The translations under genes and the position numbers were made by a program. Source: Aurantiochytrium sp. KH105 (Eukaryota > Sar > Bigyra > Thraustochytrida > Thraustochytriidae). From it: a stretch of DNA of 64,000 bases. Under the pieces are notes generated by a model, which had not been told where the DNA came from, searched no databases, and saw only the letters and a list, made by a program, of their open reading frames with translations. Within the stretch, counting starts at the first letter, position 1, and every line of letters starts with the position of its first letter. This document shows positions 39,401-46,248 of this stretch, piece by piece. The DNA lies in the NCBI GenBank assembly GCA_003116975.1, contig BGKB01000182.1, positions 62,001 through 126,000 of the forward strand, in the 5' to 3' direction.

Positions 39401-41711
39401 ATTTGATGAGCTCAAGGAGAATGGCCAGATGCAGTCGACCGAAATCCGAACCCAGCTACAGGCTTTGCAGACTCAGATTGATGATAAAGAAGAACTTTTG
39501 CGGGAAACGAGCGAGGCACGCACGCGATTGGAAGAACAGCTCGAACAACTCACGCAGCAAGGCGCGGAGGCTTCACAGGCACAGGTCGCGGAACTCGAGG
39601 CGAAGATCGAGGCCTTGCAAGCCTCCGACGAAGCGCGCGCTTCTCTAGCCGAGGAAGTCGAGCAACTCAGAGCTGCAGGCGACCAAGGCGAGCACGTGCG
39701 TGAGGAGTTGCAAGCAGCCCTCGAGGCAAGGTCAGCTTTGGAAAAGATTCTCGAGGAAGTACGCGCGGAGCGTGAAGAAATTGAGCAAAAGGCTGCCGCG
39801 GATCTGGCGGCCGCGCGAGAAGAAATGGCAGCGTCCTTTCAAGAGAAAAAGAAGGAGATTCTTCTCAAGTCGAAAAAACTCATCCAGGCCAAGACGAAGC
39901 AGAGCGTCGAGGCCTTGGAGACGGCCAAAGCCGAGGCCGAGGCCGCAAAGCAAAGTGTCGCCGCTCTAGAAGAGGAGGCGACCCGGTTACGCGAGACCAT
40001 GATCGATGCAAATGAGCTGAGCAAGTTACAAGAGGCGCTCGACGCACAGCGGGAAGAGCTCGAATCGACACGTGAGGCGCTCTCTGCGAGTCAAAGCGCA
40101 CTGAAAGCGCAGGCGTCAGAGCTCGCCACCGAGCTTGAAGCTCGGGGCGAAGAGCTCGCCAAGATCGACGAGGAGCGTAACCAGCTCAAGCGTGACCTTG
40201 CACATTTCGAGGACCGCGAGGCGCAACAGCGCTCAAGCCTCGAGCACATATCGCGCACGCACGAGGAATCCTCGCGAGCTCAAGAGGTTGCACTCCGTGT
40301 GCAGATCGAAAAGGCGCAGCAGGCCGAAGCCGAGCTCAAGCGCGTCTCCGAAGAGCTCACCAAGACCAAACAACGCAACAGCGCAGCCTTGAAAAAGTCG
40401 CGTGGCGATCTCCAGGCAGCGCAGGAGCAGCTCGCGCAAGCGCAGCAGCGGAGTAGCAGTCTGGAAGCGGACTTGCGCGAGGCGCAAGAGGCGCAGACAT
40501 CCTTGGAAGAAGGCACACGCGCCGCTCAGGAACTTCGCGAGGAGCTCGAGGCAGCTCTACGCGCCAAGGAAGACCTGAGTGAGCAGGTCGTTGCGGCGTC
40601 CGCCAAGCTCGAAGCTGCGACCAAGGCCCACGAGGATGCCCTCGCCATGACGCGGGCCGACCACGAAGATCGTGCGTCCAAGGCGGAGACCCAGGTACAG
40701 GAGCTGCGCAAGCAACTCAAGTCGCGCAATGATAATGCACGACAGCTCATTGCGCAAAAGGACCGTGAAATCGCATCGCTCGAGTCCGCTGCGCGACAGG
40801 CCAAGGAGGAGCTGGTCCGCCAGACGGAGGAGCTCGAAGAGAAAGCAAAAAATAGCGGCGAGTTCGAATTTGTTCAGCTGGCCCAGGCACAAGCGCGACG
40901 CGACGCGCATATTCGCAACTTGGAGAAACGACTCGAGGAAGCCAATGAGCTTTTCCGAACCAAGGAGCAGGAGCTTGCGGATCAAACGGCAGACCTGAAC
41001 CGCAAGACGTCCGAGCTCGAGGACCTGCGGCGAACGGTCGGCCGGTCGAGTGATCTGCAAATCTCCAATGAGCAGGGCGCGGGTGCCGCTAATCTTGGAG
41101 GAAACTCAGAGTATCTGAAGAACGTCATGATCAAGTACTTTCAGGCGCCCACGGACGAACGGTCGCAGCTTGTGCCGGTGATTGGGACAATTCTGCACTT
41201 TAGCCCGAGAGAACTCGAGCTCGCTCGCTCTGGCGAGCAAGAGGCGAGCGGCGGCGGAGGTTTCTTTTCCTATTTGCTGGGCGGCGGCGGCGGCGGTGGC
41301 GGCGGCGGTAGTGGAGGCGGGAATCGCCATGAGCCTAAGCCTATGGCGCTCTCTCCTCCGACAGTGGCGACATCGACCCGGGCAGGCAATGTCTCTGCGA
41401 GTCCAGGGTCTCCCTCTACAGGGAACTGGGGCGGAGACGATAGCTCTCTGGGTAGAGGCGATAACGACGACGACGACGACGAGCAGGAGGACGACGACTA
41501 TGGCCAGGAGGCACAGCACGGGGAACTAGAGCATCGTAGTGAGCTTGTCGCCGATCCGGACGCAGTGTTTCGAGAGGACGCAAGCAGTCCTCTCGACAAG
41601 TCCGTCAAGAGCCCCGTTTCGAGCTGGTTCGGTAGCGCTCCGGGCGCCGGGGATGAAGGCGACGAAGACGATGAGGAGGCGGAAGAAGATGATGACGCGG
41701 ACTCTCTGTAA
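33414..41711 (+). CDS. giant coiled-coil golgin with GRIP domain
   Basis: Single exon, 2765 aa from the ATG at 33414 (MWSQLERVRAQAQQ). This start was preferred over 33153 because coiled-coil-compatible sequence begins here. Nearly the whole protein is heptad-rich, Glu/Gln/Ala/Leu-dominated coiled coil with short breaks (for example Ala/Gly-rich near residues 190-225). At about residues 2565-2605 lies a GRIP domain (EYLKNVMIKYFQAP, then LVPVIGTILHFSPRELE), which in golgins binds Arl1-GTP and targets the trans-Golgi. Unusually, about 160 residues follow it: a Gly-rich run and very acidic Asp/Glu blocks. It probably acts as a trans-Golgi vesicle tether. It contains a 246-base internal tandem repeat. 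Confidence 0.9.
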   Translation: MWSQLERVRAQAQQAAKSVSGAAAAAAASSSETGSRDGAQGTTTGPEEELRRRLDELSGALEALREENEMLKASDDAAATAAHYRAQAQTLQEEVAKQKEDAVAQQKQLKQKLKTVLEKCKEYKDERDRLQQAAQSGDGVSASGGGGNEEVAPGTATNGQNGGDEAAKLKAQLVKVLNKHKEVRAENERLTKALDEATAANPGAAAAAAAGGGGAGGKACNANADELKDKLKTLLQKCKELKKERDELDAAATQRAQDQQHLEEHVQELTQKLAAANEVREAGADNLNSTQATADLETALEQERQKQLAALEQIAELEEALHRAERDNISIQARLEDTESQLASQASTAMEATDDSSAKIQSLQDALDTVKGKLHDAHSHAMEVETEREDLQAKVSALESEREDLAAKLSAQQEHEDGIAASQRAEQDELQEVIEDLRRELHAAGQDTAAVKAELEAAQRALSKAEIRATEGSDAFQHARDAWAHEREQLHMTQEQMRKQDEHALKAASEDLVDQLRAAEELAQRLEKEKIALEKESMNQLNEAQQKIEALESKYQDTEASLAEQLQDMEELTVQRQHSQRQLEVALQDSAEQQERFDALQDELDKANVKAEQDAECVDDLRARLEKVNLDHKKELDALSENLHAKEDRLAALSEELESAQQKLAEADVQREALAALRATSESQATEVENLKQTAQTLEETTAELERLRAKAERDETEYRDTLDKVQEHVQSLEEENHDLQSRLGYTREAAAKAEDLVSQASDEERRLAVHLTDSSRELQNELDSLRQEYAALKDRLDSVTQQRDELESRISVLKEEHSSALESGLNDQERRLATKVEEVESRAQHQIQELQERHEAQLQTLTEARTTLEGELETLRTLAAEKDQLLAEVTDARAALEDHAQKVSAQNEEASKAQSAAFEEKLSALTATLAEREEALQSAKQALEASEQACASHAESLVRVEDASRAQVQELTEELEALRAAAHDKEQALGEARSSLEEQIQQLTQEGEETMQKYQSELGDKLGALEKALVEREAELETAAQAKASLNDQVHSLETAVQEKEDNLRKAEETRADLQEQIRQLTEQGEEATRQYQTELQEKLQTLQDSLAERDEALKDVEQARASLSHEIDEMKAAAQTQLEDFQAKVEALQTTMQEKEDILRDADETRSNLEEQVQQLTQQSEAAALQCESSLQEKLEPLQKVLAERDEALQDADQARAALSQELEELKEAGQARSEELQTKLEALQTVVQEKDGEIQQLTQQGEAAAQQYQTDLQEKVQSLENALAEREEALQTAEGSRSTLSQEIEELKQHGQAQSEELTSRLETLQTALQEKEDLVHEAIEARTSLEDQLQQLQQQGVDFQERMETLQTSLAEREESMENIEKARTSLSQELEELRESGQKDSEQLRAQLETLQSALEEKDERIHRLTESGEEATRQFQADLQEKLEAMQGSLDERGEALHVAEQARSSLAQEIENLKEAGNAHAQEYESKLEALQSAMEEKDEVLREAGETRTVLEEQVKQLLHQAEELAQKHQADLQEKLQSLQDTLADREEALQNAEQARTSLAQELEALQETGKTQTDELQAKLEALQADVEQKDQQIVQLTQQGEEAIQQYQAGLQEKLQSLQDTLADRDEALQNAEQARTSLAQELEALQETGKTQTDELQAKLEALQADVEQKDQQIVQLTQQGEEAIQQYQAGLQEKLQSLQDTLADRDEALQNAEQARTSLAQELEALRETGQTQTDELQAKLEALQADVEQKDQQIVQLTQQGEEDIQQYQAGLQEKLQSLQDTLADREEALQNAEQARTSLAQELEALRETGQTQTDELQAKLEALQADVEQKDQQIVQLTQQGEEDIQQYQAGLQEKLQSLQDTLADREEALQNAEQARTSLAQELEALQETGKTQTDELQAQMEALRHQIQEKDDLLHSADQTRSGLEEQIRGLTEKSAEASQQLQTELQDKLEALECALAERDGALQSSEQARAALLQEFDELKENGQMQSTEIRTQLQALQTQIDDKEELLRETSEARTRLEEQLEQLTQQGAEASQAQVAELEAKIEALQASDEARASLAEEVEQLRAAGDQGEHVREELQAALEARSALEKILEEVRAEREEIEQKAAADLAAAREEMAASFQEKKKEILLKSKKLIQAKTKQSVEALETAKAEAEAAKQSVAALEEEATRLRETMIDANELSKLQEALDAQREELESTREALSASQSALKAQASELATELEARGEELAKIDEERNQLKRDLAHFEDREAQQRSSLEHISRTHEESSRAQEVALRVQIEKAQQAEAELKRVSEELTKTKQRNSAALKKSRGDLQAAQEQLAQAQQRSSSLEADLREAQEAQTSLEEGTRAAQELREELEAALRAKEDLSEQVVAASAKLEAATKAHEDALAMTRADHEDRASKAETQVQELRKQLKSRNDNARQLIAQKDREIASLESAARQAKEELVRQTEELEEKAKNSGEFEFVQLAQAQARRDAHIRNLEKRLEEANELFRTKEQELADQTADLNRKTSELEDLRRTVGRSSDLQISNEQGAGAANLGGNSEYLKNVMIKYFQAPTDERSQLVPVIGTILHFSPRELELARSGEQEASGGGGFFSYLLGGGGGGGGGGSGGGNRHEPKPMALSPPTVATSTRAGNVSASPGSPSTGNWGGDDSSLGRGDNDDDDDEQEDDDYGQEAQHGELEHRSELVADPDAVFREDASSPLDKSVKSPVSSWFGSAPGAGDEGDEDDEEAEEDDDADSL
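38034..39170 (+). repeat. in-frame 246-base (82-residue) tandem repeat in the golgin
   Basis: Copies start at 38034, 38280, 38526, 38772 and 39018: four full and one partial. Protein copies are nearly identical. Copies 1, 2 and the partial fifth read ETGKTQ, while 3 and 4 read ETGQTQ; copies 1-2 end EEAIQQYQ and 3-4 EEDIQQYQ. The near-identity at DNA level implies recent duplication or gene conversion. It extends the coiled coil by about 330 residues. Confidence 0.95.
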
Positions 41712-42213
41712 AGTCTCGGCACTCCGGGGCGGGGTGTAGGGTGCTTTACGTTTGCAGTTAGTAGGGGAATTTTTTTATGAATTGGGTGTATTATGTGCTT
41801 TTGCTGCTGTTTTCGAAAGACAACCGTTCACTTTCAAGATGGAGAGCGTTGGGTGCATTTTGTTCTTGCTGCTGTTTTCGAAAGACGGCGCTTGAACAAG
41901 CGCGACGCAAAAACCAAATGAAGAGGGCGAGTAGGCAATGAGGACTTGACAAACAGAGGCTGGGGCTGGATGAAGTTGGTTGGAGTCGGGAGCGTGGGCG
42001 CCGGATGCGAGGACAGGGAATGTTGCACGATGATGATGAATTGATTTCAATCGAAATCCTTCGATTCGCGGCGGTTGAAGATCAACCAAGGGAAGAAAAA
42101 ACTTATTTGTGTAAGACGTAAAAGGAAATACAAACAGCATTTATTTGGGGATGAACTTAGATTTGGATGGTTGGGTGCATGGTCAAGATGCTTCTTCGCG
42201 CGAAGGACGCGAT
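41712..42213. other. convergent 3' intergenic region with a direct repeat
   Basis: Between the golgin stop and the V-ATPase F stop. TTGCTGCTGTTTTCGAAAGA occurs twice (about 41800 and 41864), about 64 bases apart. No gene seen. Confidence 0.45.
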
Positions 42214-42570
42214 TTACTCGCCGCCCAGCAAAAGGTTGACCTGCTTGAGGACCTGGTCCTTGGTGGGGTCATACGGGTGCTCCTTGGAGGGAATCTCGAG
42301 CACGGTGGGCACGAGCTTGGTGTACTTTGCGAGTTCCTGGCGGATGAGGTTGGCAATGTGCTGGTTGATGAGGATAATGGCGACGTCCTCGCGCTCCGTG
42401 AGCTCCTTGAACTTCTGCAGGACCTCGGCGGGGCGCGTCTCCTTCTTCACCACGAGGAAGTTCGTCCCCGCGGACGTGCGCTCGCCCACGCCGGCCAGCA
42501 GGAAGCCCGTCACGGTGTCCTCGTCGCCAATGACGCCAATCAGCTTGCCCGAAAACTGCGAGTCCGCCAT
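42214..42570 (-). CDS. V-type proton ATPase subunit F
   Basis: 118 aa, single exon. The start is the ATG at 42570 (MADSQFSGKLIGVIGDEDTV); the frame is open further upstream only through CCTG/TTTC microsatellites. The family motifs are all present: GVIGDEDTVTGFLLAGVG, EDVAIILINQHIA and the C-terminal PSKEHPYDPTKDQVL. Subunit F sits in the central rotor stalk of V1 with subunit D and couples ATP hydrolysis to proton pumping across vacuole and endosome membranes. Length matches the eukaryotic family. Confidence 0.97.
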   Translation of the reverse strand: MADSQFSGKLIGVIGDEDTVTGFLLAGVGERTSAGTNFLVVKKETRPAEVLQKFKELTEREDVAIILINQHIANLIRQELAKYTKLVPTVLEIPSKEHPYDPTKDQVLKQVNLLLGGE

Positions 42571-42583
42571 CGCGCCCAGCCGC

Positions 42584-42587
42584 TCCG

Positions 42588-42628
<41 letters not shown>

Positions 42629-42734
42629 CCGCTCTGCTCCGCCTGCGCGTCGGGGCTGCCGCTCGCTGCTGCTGCGCCTTGCTCTCGCTCGCGCTCTGCC
42701 GCGCCGCGCTCTCTCTCTTGCGCTTCTCGCGCAC

Positions 42735-42766
<32 letters not shown>

Positions 42767-42840
42767 TCGCTTTCTTTCGCTTTCTTTCTTTCTTTCCTTC
42801 TTTCTTTCTTTCCTCCTTTCTTTCTTTCCTCCTTTCTTTG
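42584..42840. repeat. CCTG and TTTC microsatellites
   Basis: A CCTG run (about 42584-42626) lies close upstream of the V-ATPase F start codon. A long TTTC/TTTCG/TTTCC tract covers about 42736-42840, so the transcribed strand is purine-rich. Confidence 0.9.
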
Positions 42841-42880
42841 GTCGCTTGCTTTACTTTCTCCCTTTCTCGCCGCGCCGGCC

Positions 42881-42949
42881 AGTGGGCTATCGCGCCGCCA
42901 CAAGTGGGCTATCGCCGCCGCAAGTCGGCTATCGCCGCCGCAAGTCGGG
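42881..42949. repeat. short tandem repeat AAGTSGGCTATCGCCGCCGC
   Basis: Three to four imperfect 20-base copies in the V-ATPase F upstream region. The embedded words GCCGCAAGT and CAAGTNNGCTAT recur in the TBL1/ALG12 intergenic region near 60033. Confidence 0.7.
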
Positions 42950-43525
42950 ACGCCGCGCGCCGGGATCTCGATCCATCGATCGACGATCGAAAGTCCCAAA
43001 CCGCGCGGCCTCGCGCCCTTCCCGCCCTCCTCCCCCCCGCCTCCCGCCCTCCCGCGCGCGCCCTCGCGCCGCGGGGCCGGCCGCGGCCGCGCGGAGGACG
43101 CGGCGGGCAGGCACGGCGCGAGGGCGCGGGAGGGGAGGGAGGAGGGAGGGAGGGAAGGGCCCGAGGCGGCAGGCGCGTGCAGGGCGCAGTGCAGTGCAGT
43201 GCAGCAGAGGGGTTAGGTTTGGGGAGAGAGGGTTAGGTTTGGACGCGTAGCGTGCACGATAGCGCGCAACGGACACTGGGGAGACGGGGAGGGAGGGATG
43301 AAGAGGGAGGGAATGAATGAATGAATGCGGTGGATGCGTGCGTGCGTGCGTGCGTGCGAGCGCGTGGACGAAGCGAAGGAGGTCGAGATCGTCCGAGGTG
43401 GAATGCCGATGGCAGAGGGAGAACTGATCATTCTGTGCTGAGCGAGGCGTGGCAAGTAGTGTCGTGTGTGCGTGCGCGCGTGTCAATCTTGACGCACGGA
43501 ATTCTTCGGACGAAGCAAGGAGAGA

Positions 43526-44434
43526 ATGCGTCGATCGAGACCGGGAGGACCTCGCACGGAACGCGTGGCGATGATGGCCGCAAAAAAAGAATCGCCCGGA
43601 CCCATGGCGATCAAAGGTGGGAAAAGGTCTGCGGGAATTGCTGAAGAAGACCTCGATGCCGAGCTCCGGCGTGCCATGGCCGACTTGGCCCAGCTCAAAG
43701 AGTACTATAGCGATCCCTGTAAGCTTGCAGGGACGCCGTCGGGATCTTCGGGTACGAACGCCCACGGAAACGGCGCTTCGAGCAGCGCGGGGCCGGAGGT
43801 CACAAGTGCGGGAAACTCTTCGCTCGATAGACTTGCAGTGGCAGAAGCGGTCATTCGCAAATTGTACCGGCGCAACCAAGAGCTGGAGAGCCAAAAGCAT
43901 GAAAATGATCTTGCCAAGGCCCAGAACCAAGCCGAAGAAGCAAGGCTCAAGGAAGTCGAAGATGATTTGCGCGTCATGAAAGCTCGCAATGCCGCCCTTG
44001 AGGCCTCTCTCCGCAGCACAGAGGCCAAGCTTGCAGAAAAGCATCAGCAGGCAAGCATGCTTGCAACGCGCCTGGAAGCCTTAGGCGGAGAAAATCGGAA
44101 ACTAGTCAATGCACAACGTAAGCTGCAAGCGGAACGCAAGGAAGACCGTCGCCGCGTAAATCGACTCAAAGATCTCGAAGAAGCTCTGCAACAAGCCCAG
44201 CAACAGACTACCTTTGCACAGACGCAAATGGAGTCCATGCGTCGCGCACAAGCATTGCGTGCAAGTGGATCGAAACGGGATACACAGAACCTCGTCAGCG
44301 TCCTCACGAGACAGCTTGATGCACAAGCAGAACAACATGAACTTGAACGTGCCACTTTCAACGAAAAGCTCGCCAGACTCGAGTCTGAAAACTGTGCTCT
44401 GTATGTTTCGTCTGTAGAAAGCGAGAACGTCTGA
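43526..44434 (+). CDS. coiled-coil protein, unrecognised
   Basis: 302 aa as a single open frame; starts at 43526 or 43571 are both possible. A basic N-terminus and a Ser/Gly-rich linker (about residues 68-95) are followed by about 190 residues of continuous coiled coil beginning AEAVIRKLYRRNQELE. The 3' end may be spliced. A donor GTATGT at 44401 and acceptor GCACAG near 44449 would replace the last few residues with a short alternative end in phase 2, as in other genes here. The IRKLYRRNxELE start of the coil recalls centrosomal and ciliary coiled-coil proteins, but I cannot name a family. Confidence 0.65.
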   Translation: MRRSRPGGPRTERVAMMAAKKESPGPMAIKGGKRSAGIAEEDLDAELRRAMADLAQLKEYYSDPCKLAGTPSGSSGTNAHGNGASSSAGPEVTSAGNSSLDRLAVAEAVIRKLYRRNQELESQKHENDLAKAQNQAEEARLKEVEDDLRVMKARNAALEASLRSTEAKLAEKHQQASMLATRLEALGGENRKLVNAQRKLQAERKEDRRRVNRLKDLEEALQQAQQQTTFAQTQMESMRRAQALRASGSKRDTQNLVSVLTRQLDAQAEQHELERATFNEKLARLESENCALYVSSVESENV

Positions 44435-44713
44435 CTGTATTGCACAGCGTAGATGCATACCATGTTTGACCACGCAAATTATTGAAAAGAACAAAAAGCA
44501 AAGCAAAGCAAAGCAAAACAAAACAAAATGAAGTAAAGGTAAAGTAAGGAGCAGTGACCTGGGTATACAAGAATGACGCATCATCAGATCGTTTTCAACC
44601 AATTTAGAATCAAGCAGCAAGCAGCGCATTCAACTAAGAAATTCTGATAAGATTATAAGAGCTCCTGACCGCAAGCAGCGATCTGAGGATTCGTACGGTG
44701 AGAAGGGACTGGC

Positions 44714-45300
44714 TTAGTGAATCTTGAGCACCTCAATCTCGAAAACGAGAGTAGCCTTGGGGGGAATCTTCCAGGCCGGGAAGCCCGAGTTGCCGTAGCC
44801 CTCATGGCTCGGAATCTCAAGCTTGCGAATCTCGCCCTTCTTCATACCGAGGCAGCCCATGTCCCAGCCCTTAATGACGCCGCCAATGCCAGCCTGGTAC
44901 GTGAAGGGCTGCTGACCCGGGTCACGCGTGGACCAGAATTTGTAGTCGTTCTGTAGCAAGCGGTTTGAGAAGGGGCATGCAAGGTCAGGTTAGTGTTATT
45001 TGGTTGTTGTCTGGTCGTGGGAGCGTTGGAATGGGGCTTTTACGTACCTCCTTAACGACGCCCTTGGCGTGCACCGTGACAGTGCTGGCCTTGACCACCG
45101 TGGCATCTCCTGTGCGGCGCGCACGCGCAGACGCAAAGACGTGAAACGAACGTCAGCCACACGCGCCTCAAGCTTCGAAAAACGGCGTGTGCGCGACCGT
45201 TCGTCGATCGATCAATCCACCGCTTGCTACGGACCCTTCACTTACCCTCGCCCTCCTGCACAATCTCGTACAGAGTGTCGCAGTTCTCAACCTTCTCCAT
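44714..45300 (-). CDS. FKBP-type peptidyl-prolyl isomerase, three exons
   Basis: Exons 45246-45300, 45048-45109 and 44714-44950 on the minus strand give 117 aa with good GT-AG sites (GTAAGT, GTACGT). The fold is clearly FKBP12-like: TVHAKGVV, FWSTRDPGQQPFTYQ, GGVIKGWDMGCLGMKKGE, HEGYGNSGFPAWKIPPKATL and VFEIEVL. Trp of the binding pocket (GVIKGW), the YG of the 80s loop and Phe of LVFEIEVL are kept. The Tyr after VH (human Tyr26) is Ala and the FDS aspartate (human Asp37) is Trp. Low isomerase activity or weak FK506 binding is therefore possible. Single domain, no targeting peptide, so probably cytosolic. Confidence 0.9.
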
Positions 45301-45762
45301 TGTCGCTGGCCTTGCTTCTCTCTCTCCCTCTCTCGCGCGCGCAAACTGTTTACGTTTTGGAGCAGCGTGAGTAATTCTTTTTGGACGATCTTTCGGGGCC
45401 TTCTCATCATCTGTGCGAGCGAACCTTGATGATCGTCGACTCTGGAAAAGGAACCTATGTAAGCGAGCAAACAAGCAAGCAGAGTTGAAGTGTGCTAGTT
45501 TGAATGGGTGTGGACAATCGCATGTGATGGAGTAAGAGGCCTGACTCGAGTAAAGGCTCTGCTCTAGTCTTCTTTTGTACCATATTCATTTGCGAAACAT
45601 CAGCTGCAGATTGGGTGCGTGCCTCTTCCCGAGACTTCGAAACATTTCTTCAATTGTACCAGACAAGAAACAAGTGCCGTATCCTCGAGTATCCAGCAAA
45701 TTTACGATCGTCCGAAATTATCTCTCGAACAAATGTCCTTGTTTTGTAAATCTTATCTCCAG
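45301..45762. other. divergent intergenic region / possible histone 5' intron
   Basis: Between the FKBP start (-) and the histone-like exon (+). An in-frame stop (TAA 45747-45749) lies just before the histone exon, so any upstream coding must be in a separate exon. A minimal candidate is ATGG ending before a GTGTGG donor near 45506. No canonical H3 tail is encoded here. Confidence 0.4.
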
Positions 45763-46076
45763 TGCCCACGCCGAAGCCCGTAGTGGCCTGGGGCGCCCAA
45801 AACTCAGAGTCTAGCGAGATCCGCAAGTATCAGAAGACGGTTGACCTGCTTATTCCCAAGCTCGCCTTCCAGCGTCTCATCCGGGAGATTGCTCAGGATT
45901 TCAAGTGCGACCTGCGCTTTCAAGGCTCGGCCGTCCTTGCCCTGCAGCACTCGGCTGAGATGTACATCACGGCGCTGATGGAGGACACTCAACTCTGCGC
46001 CATCCACGCCAAGCGAGTCACTATCACGCCCAAGGACATGCAGCTCGCTCGCCGCCTCCGAGGCGAGCGCACATAG
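45763..46076 (+). CDS. histone H3-like protein lacking the canonical tail, 5' end unresolved
   Basis: About 104 aa of histone fold after an acceptor at 45761-45762 (TCTCCAG). From [20 protein letters not shown] to the stop it aligns with H3: [47 protein letters not shown]. Loop 1 has ordinary H3 length, not the longer CENP-A loop. The usual tail ARTKQTARKS...APRKQL is missing; instead the exon starts [25 protein letters not shown] replaces LLIRKLPF. It is therefore a divergent H3 variant, either short-tailed or with an unfound first exon. A centromeric role is possible but unproved. No start codon is in the exon unless it is split across the intron. Confidence 0.7.
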
Positions 46077-46248
46077 ATTCGCGGCCAGCCGATGCTTGTT
46101 CGTTCTACGACAACAACAACAACTCAAAATGAAAAATTTTTACTGTTTGCAAGGGGACTCCTCCCTCTCCTCTCCTCCCCTTTCTTCGTCTTCTACTCAG
46201 TGGATCACCATTCATTTCATTCCACTCCACTCCACTCCATCTCGCCTT

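Larger units (their letters stand above)
42571..43525. other. divergent intergenic region with repeats
   Basis: Holds promoters of V-ATPase F (-) and the coiled-coil gene (+). It contains CCTG and TTTC microsatellites, a 20-base AAGTSGGCTATCGCCGCCGC-type repeat, and two GGGTTAGGTTTGG copies (about 43209-43241). The open frames here are compositional. Confidence 0.5.

Noticed and set aside
37873-39648. 591-aa plus-strand open frame within the golgin
   Set aside because: Shadow frame of the 246-base repeat; basic repetitive product, while the golgin frame is continuous.
43209-43241. Telomere-like GGGTTAGGTTTGG repeats
   Set aside because: Only two imperfect copies, 20 bases apart; too few to call an interstitial telomere.
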